Shown: in pieces, positions 1-7,587 of the stretch
Layout: every line of letters starts with the position of its first letter
Position numbering within the stretch: the stretch's first letter is position 1
Origin: Paenibacillus sp. FSL H7-0326
GTDB lineage: Bacteria; Bacillota; Bacilli; Paenibacillales; Paenibacillaceae
Direction: 5' to 3'
Assembly: GCF_001955535.1 (NCBI RefSeq)
Contig: NZ_MPVN01000004.1
Span: 434,001-498,000 of the forward strand
DNA: 64,000 nt
The notes under the pieces: model-generated
Databases searched by the model: none
What the model saw: only the letters and a program-made list of their open reading frames with translations
Told to the model about the DNA's origin: nothing
Program-made: the position numbers and the translations under genes

Positions 1-97
1 TCGTGAGACCGCTGTACAAGCCGGTGAAGATCAGGATGATCGTCAGAATCCAAATCGCTAATTTGTTTTTTAGCGAGAAGTTTATAATTCCTTTCAT
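1..97 (-). CDS. RND-family efflux transporter, N-terminal fragment (SwrC/YerP-like)
   Basis: Only the first 32 codons are in the window and the gene continues past base 1. The visible N-terminus has a short basic stretch (KGIINFSLKNK) followed by a hydrophobic first membrane helix (LAIWILTIILIFTGLYSG). This is the typical start of AcrB/SwrC-type proton-driven multidrug or surfactin exporters. A GGAG ribosome binding site lies about 13 bases before the ATG. It starts 50 bp after the stop of the TetR gene on the same strand, matching the yerO-yerP (swrC) arrangement of Bacillus subtilis. The family is inferred from a short N-terminus plus context, so the substrate is unknown. Confidence 0.7.
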   Translation of the reverse strand, partial: MKGIINFSLKNKLAIWILTIILIFTGLYSGLT

Positions 98-146
98 TCT
101 TAAGTTTCTTCTCCTCTCTCTTTAGCACAAAGTTGTAAGCATATTT

Positions 147-1064
147 CTAGTCTCTCCACTTCAAATACATATCGAACACTTGCTGGAGCTCTTGGACAAG
201 CTCTTGAACGTCTGTCACCTGCTTCAGATTGGCAATCATGCCGAGAATAAGGGCACGTCTGGGCTTAAGCTCAAAGAACTCGTCTTCCAGTATAGAAAGC
301 GAATCAAGCGTGTCCTCACGCAGGCGCTCCTCCAGTACATCGCTGTTCCGAACCGCATGCCTGATTTCCTTGATGAGGAACAGAGGGTGTTTTTTGGAGT
401 CGTACTTGTGAAGATTTTCTTCCATCCACGGAAGCCATAAATCTTTTGGAATAAAAGGCTCACGCTGATCGCGAATTTTGGCCTCAGCAATAATATCCAG
501 CGTTTCAACCAAATACTCGGCCATCCGGTGGAGATGAATGGATAACAGCTCCGTAACAATCAGCTTCAAGTAAGATCCCATCATACTGTGAAGCTGAAGC
601 GCAAGATCAACCGAGTAAGGAAGCACTTCTGGACCATATATATCGACCATCTTCTGGCTGAACAATTTCATGGCGTGGGCGAGCATGCCCTCGGGCCATT
701 TCTCCAGAGGAAATCCTTTATCTCCCCGGTTCGCCATATCCAGCATCTGAGCAATGAAGAACTCTCTGAGTTCAAGGAAATTCTCCAGCAGAATTTCAAT
801 TTGTCTGCGCAGCTTATCGCGTGGAGGCAGCTCCCGTTCCCGTTCCACAACGGCAATCTTGTCGTATATCGTTTGAATGCAGTAGCTGACCACACTTTCC
901 TGAAGCTCTTCCTTGGATTTGTAGTGGAGATACAGTGTCCCTTTGGAAATGCCGCACAGCTCCGCGATCTCCTGCATAGACGTTGCAGCAGGGCCTTTCG
1001 TAGAAAATAGCTGCAGTGCAGCGATTAGAATATGTTTTTTCTTATCCGTGGTTGAGTTCGACAA
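147..1064 (-). CDS. TetR/AcrR-family transcriptional regulator (YerO-like)
   Basis: This is a DNA-binding repressor with an N-terminal TetR helix-turn-helix: ILIAALQLFSTKG followed by MQEIAELCGISKGTLYLHYK, roughly residues 10-55. A long C-terminal effector domain follows. At about 305 residues it is longer than the usual 190-220 of the family. An in-frame GTG at 1074-1076 is part of the Shine-Dalgarno sequence AGAGGTG itself, so the TTG at 1062-1064, nine bases downstream of it, is the more likely start. It lies upstream of and co-directional with the RND exporter and probably controls it. A sigma-A-like promoter and an inverted repeat sit just upstream, suggesting autorepression. The ligand is unknown. 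Confidence 0.85.
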   Translation of the reverse strand: MSNSTTDKKKHILIAALQLFSTKGPAATSMQEIAELCGISKGTLYLHYKSKEELQESVVSYCIQTIYDKIAVVERERELPPRDKLRRQIEILLENFLELREFFIAQMLDMANRGDKGFPLEKWPEGMLAHAMKLFSQKMVDIYGPEVLPYSVDLALQLHSMMGSYLKLIVTELLSIHLHRMAEYLVETLDIIAEAKIRDQREPFIPKDLWLPWMEENLHKYDSKKHPLFLIKEIRHAVRNSDVLEERLREDTLDSLSILEDEFFELKPRRALILGMIANLKQVTDVQELVQELQQVFDMYLKWRD

Positions 1065-1103
1065 TAATAGGATCACCTCTTTTCAGAACTCCCCGGTTCT
1101 TAA

Positions 1104-1121
1104 TCTGACTAATGGGTCAGA
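1104..1121 (-). promoter_or_regulatory. Probable TetR operator
   Basis: A perfect inverted repeat, TCTGAC-TAATGG-GTCAGA, has 6-bp arms and a 6-bp spacer. It lies 3 bp downstream of the -10 box of the TetR gene promoter, at the expected transcription start. The position is typical of TetR self-repression; binding itself is inferred. Confidence 0.6.
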
Positions 1122-1124
1122 AAA

Positions 1125-1153
1125 ATTATATCTTAAAAAAACAGGAGAAACAA
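1125..1153 (-). promoter_or_regulatory. Sigma-A-type promoter for the TetR-RND operon
   Basis: Read on the minus strand, TTGTTT (1153-1148) and TATAAT (1130-1125) are separated by exactly 17 bp. The operator-like inverted repeat starts just downstream, then the AGAGGTG ribosome binding site of the TetR gene. Confidence 0.65.
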
Positions 1154-1189
1154 CTCTTTGAATATGTATTGTGCTCGTCACAAAGTATT

Positions 1190-1240
1190 TTAAAAAAGAC
1201 AAGGGTGCATCAGGAAATTTCTCCTGTAACACCCTTGTCT
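1190..1240 (-). terminator. Rho-independent terminator of the SMR efflux operon
   Basis: An 11-bp stem (AGACAAGGGTG paired with CACCCTTGTCT) encloses a loop that itself contains a small hairpin. On the minus strand it is followed by a TTTTTTA tract. It lies 12 bp beyond the stop of the second SMR gene and separates this operon from the TetR-RND operon downstream. Confidence 0.85.
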
Positions 1241-1251
1241 TTCACTGATTC

Positions 1252-1566
1252 TTAACCGATCAGCTTTAGTCCGACAGCGGAGCACAAGATCATTGCAATA
1301 AACAATACGCGCTTCGCCTCTTTAGGTTCCCCAAAAATGAACATTCCAACAATAGTACTTCCGACGGTGCCAATTCCGGTCCATACAGCATATGCCGTAC
1401 CCATAGACAAAGACTGCATTGCATAGGAGAGGAGGGAGAAGCTCAGCAGGAAGCTTACGCCCATCAACAGGAAGTATTTTTTTCCTTTCCCCGATGACAT
1501 GCCTTTGATCCCAATAACACCAAGTATTTCACTCAGACCTGCAAAAATAACTGCTGCCCATGCCAT
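1252..1566 (-). CDS. Small multidrug resistance (SMR) family transporter subunit, YvdR-like
   Basis: A 104-residue inner-membrane protein of the SMR/EmrE fold with four hydrophobic helices. It carries the family signature around residues 56-70 (GTAYAVWTGIGTVGS) and an acidic residue in the first helix (SEILGV), the usual drug/proton coupling position. It starts one base after the upstream SMR gene ends. Paired SMR proteins usually act as heterodimers (YkkCD, EbrAB, YvdRS). With the TetR gene upstream it forms a regulator-pump-pump operon resembling yvdT-yvdS-yvdR. SMR pairs export quaternary ammonium compounds or guanidinium; the substrate here cannot be read from sequence, and no guanidine riboswitch is seen. 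Confidence 0.85.
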   Translation of the reverse strand: MAWAAVIFAGLSEILGVIGIKGMSSGKGKKYFLLMGVSFLLSFSLLSYAMQSLSMGTAYAVWTGIGTVGSTIVGMFIFGEPKEAKRVLFIAMILCSAVGLKLIG

Positions 1567-1917
1567 TTAGGTTAGACCTCCTTTCGTTTCTTGCTTCGAC
1601 GATTGATCCGTTACCAGCTTGAGTCCGACTACACCGGCTAACAATAGTGCGATTAAGAGTACTTTGGATAAGCGGAAGGGCTCTCCGAATAAGAGCATTT
1701 CCGCAATGACGGTACCTGCGGTACCCAGTCCAGTAAATACGGCATAGACCGTCCCGACAGGCAGCCGCTTGGCAGCCTGAATAATGAGCCAGAAGCTCAC
1801 GGCAATCGATACTACAGTAGCAATCCACTCCAGCGGTGTTTCCGCATGCTTTAGGCCAGAGACCCAAATAACCTCAATGACTCCTCCGAGGATAACAAAT
1901 AACCAGTTGCGATTCAT
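1567..1917 (-). CDS. Small multidrug resistance (SMR) family transporter subunit, YvdS-like
   Basis: This 116-residue partner has four predicted helices, a conserved glutamate in helix 1 (GGVIEVIWVSGL) and the SMR signature GTVYAVFTGLGTAG near residues 55-68. The C-terminal tail (TDQSSKQETKGG) is hydrophilic. The start codon overlaps the stop of the TetR gene (ATGA), so translation is probably coupled. Its paralogue follows directly, which supports a two-gene heterodimeric pump. The yvdS assignment rests on gene order and size. Confidence 0.85.
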   Translation of the reverse strand: MNRNWLFVILGGVIEVIWVSGLKHAETPLEWIATVVSIAVSFWLIIQAAKRLPVGTVYAVFTGLGTAGTVIAEMLLFGEPFRLSKVLLIALLLAGVVGLKLVTDQSSKQETKGGLT

Positions 1918-2507
1918 GAAGATGACTCCTTTGTATGAAAAAGTTGAAGACCATGCCAGAACACGGGCCAGGCGGCTTCGACACGTTTCTGATAACGCTC
2001 CATGCCCCCGTAGAGCAGCTCAACCGTCGTACCGTCAACCAGCGTCATATAGCTGATGGCGATTTGAGCTGCGTGAGTGCGTTCATAAGATTGCCGCACC
2101 AGAAATTTGGCGAGCACTCTCTCCAGGCCATCCAGAAACGGATACACCATATGACTAACCTCATAATTCAGGGATGCCGGCGGGAAATAGCTGACTCGCA
2201 TGAGCAGCTTGGCGGCGTCCTGAGATTCGAATTCTTTCCCAAACCAATCGAAGAACCCATGAAGGCATTCTTCAAGCGTACTATGCTTATTGGACTGCTC
2301 CTGAAAATAAGTCAGGATTCGTCTGCGTTCCAGCTGGAACACATACTCCACGACATGGATGAACAGGTCGTCCTTATTTTTATAATGTGCGTAGATCGAC
2401 GGCTTCTTGATTCCGACTTCATCCGCAATTTTGCGGAGGGAGGCCCCTTCATAGCCCTCGAGTGCAAATTGACTTAGCGCGGCTTCTTTTATCTTGTCTG
2501 AACTCAT
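1914..2507 (-). CDS. TetR/AcrR-family regulator of the SMR pump (YvdT-like)
   Basis: A repressor of about 197 residues. The N-terminal helix-turn-helix reads SQFALEGYEGASLRKIADEV followed by GIKKPSIYAHYKNKDDLF, and an all-helical ligand domain follows. An ATG also occurs at 2511-2513, but it abuts the Shine-Dalgarno TAGGTGA. The ATG at 2505-2507 has a 6-base spacing and is preferred. It is the first gene of the operon with the two SMR genes. A 14-bp palindrome overlapping its own -10 box suggests negative autoregulation that also controls the pump. Confidence 0.87.
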   Translation of the reverse strand: MSSDKIKEAALSQFALEGYEGASLRKIADEVGIKKPSIYAHYKNKDDLFIHVVEYVFQLERRRILTYFQEQSNKHSTLEECLHGFFDWFGKEFESQDAAKLLMRVSYFPPASLNYEVSHMVYPFLDGLERVLAKFLVRQSYERTHAAQIAISYMTLVDGTTVELLYGGMERYQKRVEAAWPVFWHGLQLFHTKESSS

Positions 2508-2521
2508 TATCATTCACCTAC

Positions 2522-2535
2522 CTAACGATCGTTAG
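2522..2535. promoter_or_regulatory. Probable TetR (YvdT-like) operator palindrome
   Basis: CTAACGATCGTTAG is a perfect 14-bp palindrome that overlaps the edge of the predicted -10 box. Further half-site-like copies (CTAACG at 2537-2542, TTAACG close by) lie within the promoter spacer, so two dimers may bind side by side. Binding is inferred. Confidence 0.65.
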
Positions 2536-2562
2536 TCTAACGTGGTTAACGTTCAATGTCAA
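2534..2562 (-). promoter_or_regulatory. Sigma-A-type promoter for the TetR-SMR operon
   Basis: On the minus strand a consensus TTGACA (2562-2557) is followed after 17 bp by TAGACT (2539-2534). The operator palindrome overlaps its downstream edge. Confidence 0.65.
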
Positions 2563-2600
2563 CTAGTTATGCTGATAATATGGGCGATAGGAATACGGAA

Positions 2601-2630
2601 ATAACCGCTGAATGATCATTCAGCGGTTAT
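2601..2630. terminator. 30-bp perfect palindrome, probable terminator of the phospholipase-D-like gene
   Basis: ATAACCGCTGAATGA is followed directly by its exact reverse complement, giving a 15-bp stem with no spacer. It lies 14 bp past the stop of the minus-strand gene. The T-run after it on the minus strand is weak (TTCC), so it may be a poor terminator or a protein site. Confidence 0.5.
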
Positions 2631-2644
2631 CAGATCAGCATTTA

Positions 2645-4147
2645 TCAGAAAGTAGTGAAGCCGAGAGCATATTGAATCTTGTACAGGATGCCGGTCCAGA
2701 ACGTAGTAGGGTCCTCATATGCCGATAGATCAAGAGTGAATTCGCCGTCCTTATTGCTCCATAAACGTTTAAAGTATTGAGATACATCAGCAGCAATCTT
2801 GCTGTCCGAAGGAGCTTCAATCCATAGATTGTTTTCTAGATTGTAGTCATTTAAATTACGGGGAGTGAAATTGGTTGATCCCCCTAGCATCATATGGTCT
2901 CCAGAACGGCGCTCCAGATACAGCAGCTTGGTATGATATTGTTCCTTGGTCGTGTTATACCATCTGATCTTGATCCTGCCCTTGGACTTCTCAGTCAGCT
3001 CTTCGGCAACCGGGCGGTTAGGGATACCGATCTTCTTCTGTCCAAAAGCATTCTCGTTCGGATCAAGAATGATCCTAATCTCAACTCCCCGCTCCGATGC
3101 TTCCAGCAGGGCTTCCTTCACCGCTTTGTCCGCCAAGTAAAACATCCCCATCCATAGGGTATCTCCAGACTGAGACTGCTCGATTAAAGATATCGCATGC
3201 TTCGCTATTTTCCCTTCGGTCAGATAGCGCACCCGAATAGGCCCTGACTCAGCATTCTCTGGTGCAGTATATTCGGGAAGCTTGCCTGCGGAGGATAAAT
3301 CCATGGCAGCCTGTTCTGTCTTGAGAATGTCTCCGATAATCGGACCTGAGACCTCAAAGGCAATGTTGGAGTGATAGACGCTGGCGTCGTGAATATTGGC
3401 AGAAGCAACGATAGCTGTCTGTTCGCTGGCTACAAGCTTGCGGTGATTGGCTTTCACATTCAGCAGCTTGAGATAGGAGCGGAAGGTCACATCAGGACCG
3501 TTTGTGGCCATGAGATTCGGCAGCCAGCCGGTTCCCTGTTCACCAAACCATTGAAAGTATGTACGCCATACAGCAGAGTAGAAGGGGGTTGAATCCCTGA
3601 GCGGATCCACATTTGTTACGACTACCCGGATTCCACTGGCTTTCATTTGCTCCAGCAAGGCGTTGGGGTGAGAGTTGTAATTGGTGTTGACTTCATCTGT
3701 AATGAATACGATATCCATATCAGGATTCGCTTGCTTTTTCTTGATCAGCAGGTTGGTGAAACGCTTGCTCACTTGGGGAAATGTCTGGTTTGCGTGCTCA
3801 TAATGGTTAAACAGGAACATATCGATGACAAGAAATTGTTCTGCCTCTTGAACAATTTGTTCCATCCGCTTAATGATGCGTTGTTCATGTCGTTCGGTAC
3901 CCTCCGGCGCTTTCGGATCGGGATATGTCAGATCAGCAAAAAACTCGACATGCTCTACATGATGAACAGGTCCCTCGAAGGATACACCTTCAGGCAGAGG
4001 TTTATTCATTTGATACACAATGACACCTGCAAGCCATAGTATGTTAAGGATGATAAACCACAGGAGGAGCTTTTTTATAGAGAATTTTTTCTTGGAAACA
4101 GCTGAGCTCGATGCCTGCGTATGATGCGGATGATGTAGATTGTTCAT
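2645..4147 (-). CDS. Membrane-anchored phospholipase D / cardiolipin synthase-like protein
   Basis: A 500-residue protein starting at ATG 4145-4147 behind GGGGCG. Upstream in-frame codons lack a ribosome site. Residues 25-46 form one membrane helix, with the bulk probably outside. Two PLD half-domains each carry an HKD-like motif: H235-x-K237-x4-E242 and H405-x-K407-x4-E412, the second followed by GGSTNF. Both show glutamate where the canonical motif has aspartate. PLD-family enzymes transfer phosphatidyl groups or hydrolyse phosphodiesters, and two motifs make one active site. It lacks the paired N-terminal helices usual in cardiolipin synthases. The gene stands alone, divergent from the carotenoid cluster. 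The substrate is unknown. Confidence 0.8.
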   Translation of the reverse strand: MNNLHHPHHTQASSSAVSKKKFSIKKLLLWFIILNILWLAGVIVYQMNKPLPEGVSFEGPVHHVEHVEFFADLTYPDPKAPEGTERHEQRIIKRMEQIVQEAEQFLVIDMFLFNHYEHANQTFPQVSKRFTNLLIKKKQANPDMDIVFITDEVNTNYNSHPNALLEQMKASGIRVVVTNVDPLRDSTPFYSAVWRTYFQWFGEQGTGWLPNLMATNGPDVTFRSYLKLLNVKANHRKLVASEQTAIVASANIHDASVYHSNIAFEVSGPIIGDILKTEQAAMDLSSAGKLPEYTAPENAESGPIRVRYLTEGKIAKHAISLIEQSQSGDTLWMGMFYLADKAVKEALLEASERGVEIRIILDPNENAFGQKKIGIPNRPVAEELTEKSKGRIKIRWYNTTKEQYHTKLLYLERRSGDHMMLGGSTNFTPRNLNDYNLENNLWIEAPSDSKIAADVSQYFKRLWSNKDGEFTLDLSAYEDPTTFWTGILYKIQYALGFTTF

Positions 4148-4579
4148 TGATGAAGACGCCCCTTCAAAAGTAATAAATATAAGATAGGATGATGGGTCAC
4201 ATATCATGATTTCTATATCCTGCACATTATTAACGCCAACATACGGGAGATGAAGCAAATCAGCCGGCTTAGAGGCATCGACAAGGGTAATCCGTTTATG
4301 TATAATAAATGTACTTTATCTTTACCGAACGTCATAATATATAATGTCATTCATTATACGGGTAGTCCAAACTGCATAAGTCTGATTGAATAGATAAAAA
4401 TCTTGCTATAAAAAAGTTTTTTATTTTTTTTGTTTAATAATTAACCTACCGGTGTAAATAATTATTATTGCCTTTATATTGGTTATCTAACTTTTAGAAA
4501 GTATATTTTGGAAAGTCTATGAATATTGTCTAGCATAACCGCCAATCTTAATAAATACATAGAAAGGTGTGCCTAAAAC
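4148..4579. other. Divergent intergenic region between PLD-like gene and carotenoid cluster
   Basis: This 430-bp AT-rich stretch has no plausible gene. It contains a long T-rich tract (about 4415-4435) and a good sigma-A promoter directed at the carotenoid genes. No clear operator was seen. Confidence 0.6.
4479..4507 (+). promoter_or_regulatory. Sigma-A-type promoter of the carotenoid operon
   Basis: TTGGTT (4479-4484) and TATATT (4502-4507) are separated by 17 bp. They lie about 70 bp upstream of the first crt start codon. Confidence 0.55.
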
Positions 4580-6130
4580 ATGAAGCCTGTACATAAGAAA
4601 AAGCAAGCCATTGTGATTGGAGCTGGACCCGGCGGTTTGGCAGCAGCGATGCTGTTATCAGGGCAAGGCTATGAAGTGGATCTGTACGAGAAGCAGCCTG
4701 TGATCGGGGGGCGTTCTGCGAGATTAACGCTGGGAGAGTATAAATTTGACCGAGGTGCTACTTTCCTGATGATGCCTCATCTAATAGAAGAAATGTTCAC
4801 ACAAGTCGGGCGTTCACTCCATGACTATGTGGATATGCAGCAGCTGGACCCGCTGTATACTCTTCATTTTGGGGACAAAGTGTTCGCTCCTTCGAGTGAT
4901 GAAGCGAAGACCGCGAAGGAGATTGCCCGTGTGTTCCCTGGGGACGAGGACAATTATCTTCGATTCATGAAGGATGAGAAGGCTAAATATGAGAAGGTGG
5001 AGCCGCTATTACGCAGACCTTTTGGCAAGCTGACGGATTATCTTAAATCGGACGCAGTCAGAGCCCTGCCTTATTTGCATTTGAACGATACCGTGTACGG
5101 GAGATTATCCCGTTATTTCAAGGATGAACGTCTTCGCTGGGGCTTCACTTTTCAGGCAAAATATCTAGGTATGTCTGCTTGGGATTGTCCTGGTACCTTT
5201 ACGATTCTGTCTTATATAGAGCATCATTTCGGGCTTCATCATCCGCAGGGCGGTGTGAATCAGGTGTTTCGCGCCATGGAGGAAGTCATCAAGGAGCACG
5301 GCGGCCGGATTCATACTTCGAGGCCCGTGCAGAAGATTTTGGTGGAGGAAGGAAGAGCAGCAGGGGTACTACTGGATGACGGACAAAAGGTATATGCCGA
5401 TCATGTGGTACTGAATGCTGATTTTTCCTCGTCTATGGTCAAACTGTTTGAGCCTGGTGTACTGAAGAAATATACGCCTGAGAAGATTCGTAACAAAAAG
5501 TATTCCTGTTCAGGTGCGATGCTCTATTTGGGTGTGAACAAGAAGATTGATCTGGCGCATCATTCCGTCCATTTCGCAGCGGATTATCGGAAGAATGTCG
5601 ATGAAATGACAGTGCACAAAACGCTGTCTGCAGATCCTTCTATCTATATACATAACCCGTCAGTGCTGGATCCGACACTGGCTCCTCCTGGAAAATCTTC
5701 GCTGTACGTGCTGATGCCGTCTCCGAATACGACAGCAGACATTGACTGGGAAGCGCAGAGGGAAGAAATCAGGCAATCAATGATGAACCGCCTCGAGCAA
5801 ATTCCCGAGCTGAAAGGGCTGTCCGAGCATATTGAGGAAGAAATGTTCTTCACTCCCCTTCAGTGGGAAGAGGAGCTTGATATCTATAATGGAGCCTTAT
5901 TTAACCTGGCCCATGGGCTTGATCAAATGATGTATCTAAGGCCCCATAATCAATTTGAGGAATTGGAGAGTCTCTACCTGGTTGGTGGAGGAACGCATCC
6001 AGGCAGCGGGCTGCCTACGATTTTTGAATCAGCCAAGATCAGTGTAAGGCTCATTCAGGAGGCTGATGCACGCAAGCATCCAAGGAAGAACTATATGGGC
6101 AAAGCTAGGGAAGCGGGGCAATTGTCATGA
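4580..6130 (+). CDS. CrtI/CrtN-family carotenoid desaturase, first of three
   Basis: A 516-residue FAD-dependent amine-oxidase-fold protein. The N-terminal dinucleotide-binding motif is GAGPGGLAAA (about residues 14-23), then YEKQPVIGGRS, and FDRGATFLMMP near 56-66. The C-terminal FAD motif is LYLVGGGTHPGSGLPTIFES. This architecture is shared by phytoene and diapophytoene desaturases and carotenoid oxidases. With CrtM in the same operon a C30 (dehydrosqualene) substrate is likely. Which of the first two CrtI paralogues is the primary CrtN desaturase cannot be decided by eye. It opens the operon behind AAAGGTG and overlaps the next gene by 4 bp. Confidence 0.85.
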   Translation: MKPVHKKKQAIVIGAGPGGLAAAMLLSGQGYEVDLYEKQPVIGGRSARLTLGEYKFDRGATFLMMPHLIEEMFTQVGRSLHDYVDMQQLDPLYTLHFGDKVFAPSSDEAKTAKEIARVFPGDEDNYLRFMKDEKAKYEKVEPLLRRPFGKLTDYLKSDAVRALPYLHLNDTVYGRLSRYFKDERLRWGFTFQAKYLGMSAWDCPGTFTILSYIEHHFGLHHPQGGVNQVFRAMEEVIKEHGGRIHTSRPVQKILVEEGRAAGVLLDDGQKVYADHVVLNADFSSSMVKLFEPGVLKKYTPEKIRNKKYSCSGAMLYLGVNKKIDLAHHSVHFAADYRKNVDEMTVHKTLSADPSIYIHNPSVLDPTLAPPGKSSLYVLMPSPNTTADIDWEAQREEIRQSMMNRLEQIPELKGLSEHIEEEMFFTPLQWEEELDIYNGALFNLAHGLDQMMYLRPHNQFEELESLYLVGGGTHPGSGLPTIFESAKISVRLIQEADARKHPRKNYMGKAREAGQLS

Positions 6131-7587
6131 GCACAACCAAGAAAATAGCCGTTATCGGCTCAGGTGTTGGAGGATTAACGACCGCTCTGCTTCTTACAAA
6201 ACAAGGGTTTGAAGTGACGATCTACGAGAAGGCCGCTCGTGTAGGAGGCCGCCTCGCATATGAGGAAGAGGGACCTTACCGGATTGACCAGGGTCCTACG
6301 ATCGTCCTCCTGCCGGAGATGCTGCTCGGCATTCTCGAGGAAGCGGGAATTGATAGATCCCGTATAGATCTGATCCGCTGTGATCCGATGCATCGATTCT
6401 ATTTTGAGGACGGTAAGGTTCTGTCGAAGTGGTCTGACCGTGAGGAACAGATCGAGGAGATTAATCGTGTGTTTCCGGGTGAGGGTGCCGGCTTTCAGCG
6501 TTTCATGGAGGACATGGACCCGCTCTTTCCATCAGGAGTAAGTACGATCCTTGAACGGCCGTTTCCGAGAAGGAGAGACTTCTATACACGGGAAGTCACT
6601 CGGCTATTGAAGGATATGAGGGCATATACCAGCTTAAGATCTGCGATGGGCCGTTATTTTAATAACGAGCAGCTCAAGGATGCTTATTCGCTGCAAAGCT
6701 TGTATATTGGGGGCTCACCATTATCTACCCCTGGCATTTATACGCTGCTTCCCTATGCGGAGCATCAATTTGGAGTCTGGATGGTAAGAGGCGGTTACGC
6801 TTCCCTTGCTTCTCTGCTGGCGGATGAGCTGCTGGCACGGGGCGGGGAGATTCGGCTGAATGAGGAAGTGGAGACGCTTATTGTGGAGAATCGGGAATGC
6901 AAGGGTGTCATTACTCCTCAGGGCCCTGCCTTATATGATGCCGTCGTTTATAATGGGGATTTTCCCGAAATATCGAAGCTGATGAACGGGAAGATCCGAA
7001 CTAGAAGAAAGTATACCGCTTCGTCTGGCTGTCTCCTCGTCTATCTGGGGGTAGATAAGAGATTTCCTGAAGCAACGGCGCATCAGTTCTTTCTGCCAGA
7101 TCGTTTTGTATCCAATATGAAGGAAGTGTTCCTGAAACGATCATTGCCGGACAACCCTTCATTCTATGCATTTAATCCGGTTGCTGTGGATGAGACAGCT
7201 GCACCTGAAGGACACAGCGTACTCTACTTCCTTATACCTGTGCCCAATGCTGAAGGAATAGAAGATTGGAAAGATGCGGAAGCTATAGTGGATAAAGTGC
7301 TGGAAGCTGCTGAGATGAAGGCTTTTTCCGGGCTTCGAGAAGCCATCCGATGGCGCAAGATTCGCACACCAGAGGATGCCAGACGAGACGGGTTATACGG
7401 CGGCGGCAGCTTCGGCATAGCTCCGGTCTTGTTTCAATCCGGCGTCTATCGGCCACAGCCCAAGCCGTATCCGAACATTCGAGGCTTGTTCGCAGCAGGA
7501 GCCTCTGTTCACCCAGGCGGTGGAATACCGATTGTTATGCAAGGCGCAAGGTTATGTGCAAACGAGTTGATAAAGGAGATGGGATAA
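6127..7587 (+). CDS. CrtI/CrtN-family carotenoid desaturase or related oxidoreductase, second of three
   Basis: This 486-residue paralogue has GSGVGGLTTALLL (about residues 11-23) for FAD binding, YRIDQGPTIVLLP near 55-67, and a C-terminal GLFAAGASVHPGGGIPIV motif. The start overlaps the previous stop as ATGA, indicating translational coupling. The CrtM start follows its stop immediately. Bacillales C30 clusters often carry two or three CrtN-like enzymes (CrtNa, b, c) acting at successive desaturation or terminal oxidation steps. This one may be the second desaturase. The assignment within the family is inference. Confidence 0.82.
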   Translation: MSTTKKIAVIGSGVGGLTTALLLTKQGFEVTIYEKAARVGGRLAYEEEGPYRIDQGPTIVLLPEMLLGILEEAGIDRSRIDLIRCDPMHRFYFEDGKVLSKWSDREEQIEEINRVFPGEGAGFQRFMEDMDPLFPSGVSTILERPFPRRRDFYTREVTRLLKDMRAYTSLRSAMGRYFNNEQLKDAYSLQSLYIGGSPLSTPGIYTLLPYAEHQFGVWMVRGGYASLASLLADELLARGGEIRLNEEVETLIVENRECKGVITPQGPALYDAVVYNGDFPEISKLMNGKIRTRRKYTASSGCLLVYLGVDKRFPEATAHQFFLPDRFVSNMKEVFLKRSLPDNPSFYAFNPVAVDETAAPEGHSVLYFLIPVPNAEGIEDWKDAEAIVDKVLEAAEMKAFSGLREAIRWRKIRTPEDARRDGLYGGGSFGIAPVLFQSGVYRPQPKPYPNIRGLFAAGASVHPGGGIPIVMQGARLCANELIKEMG

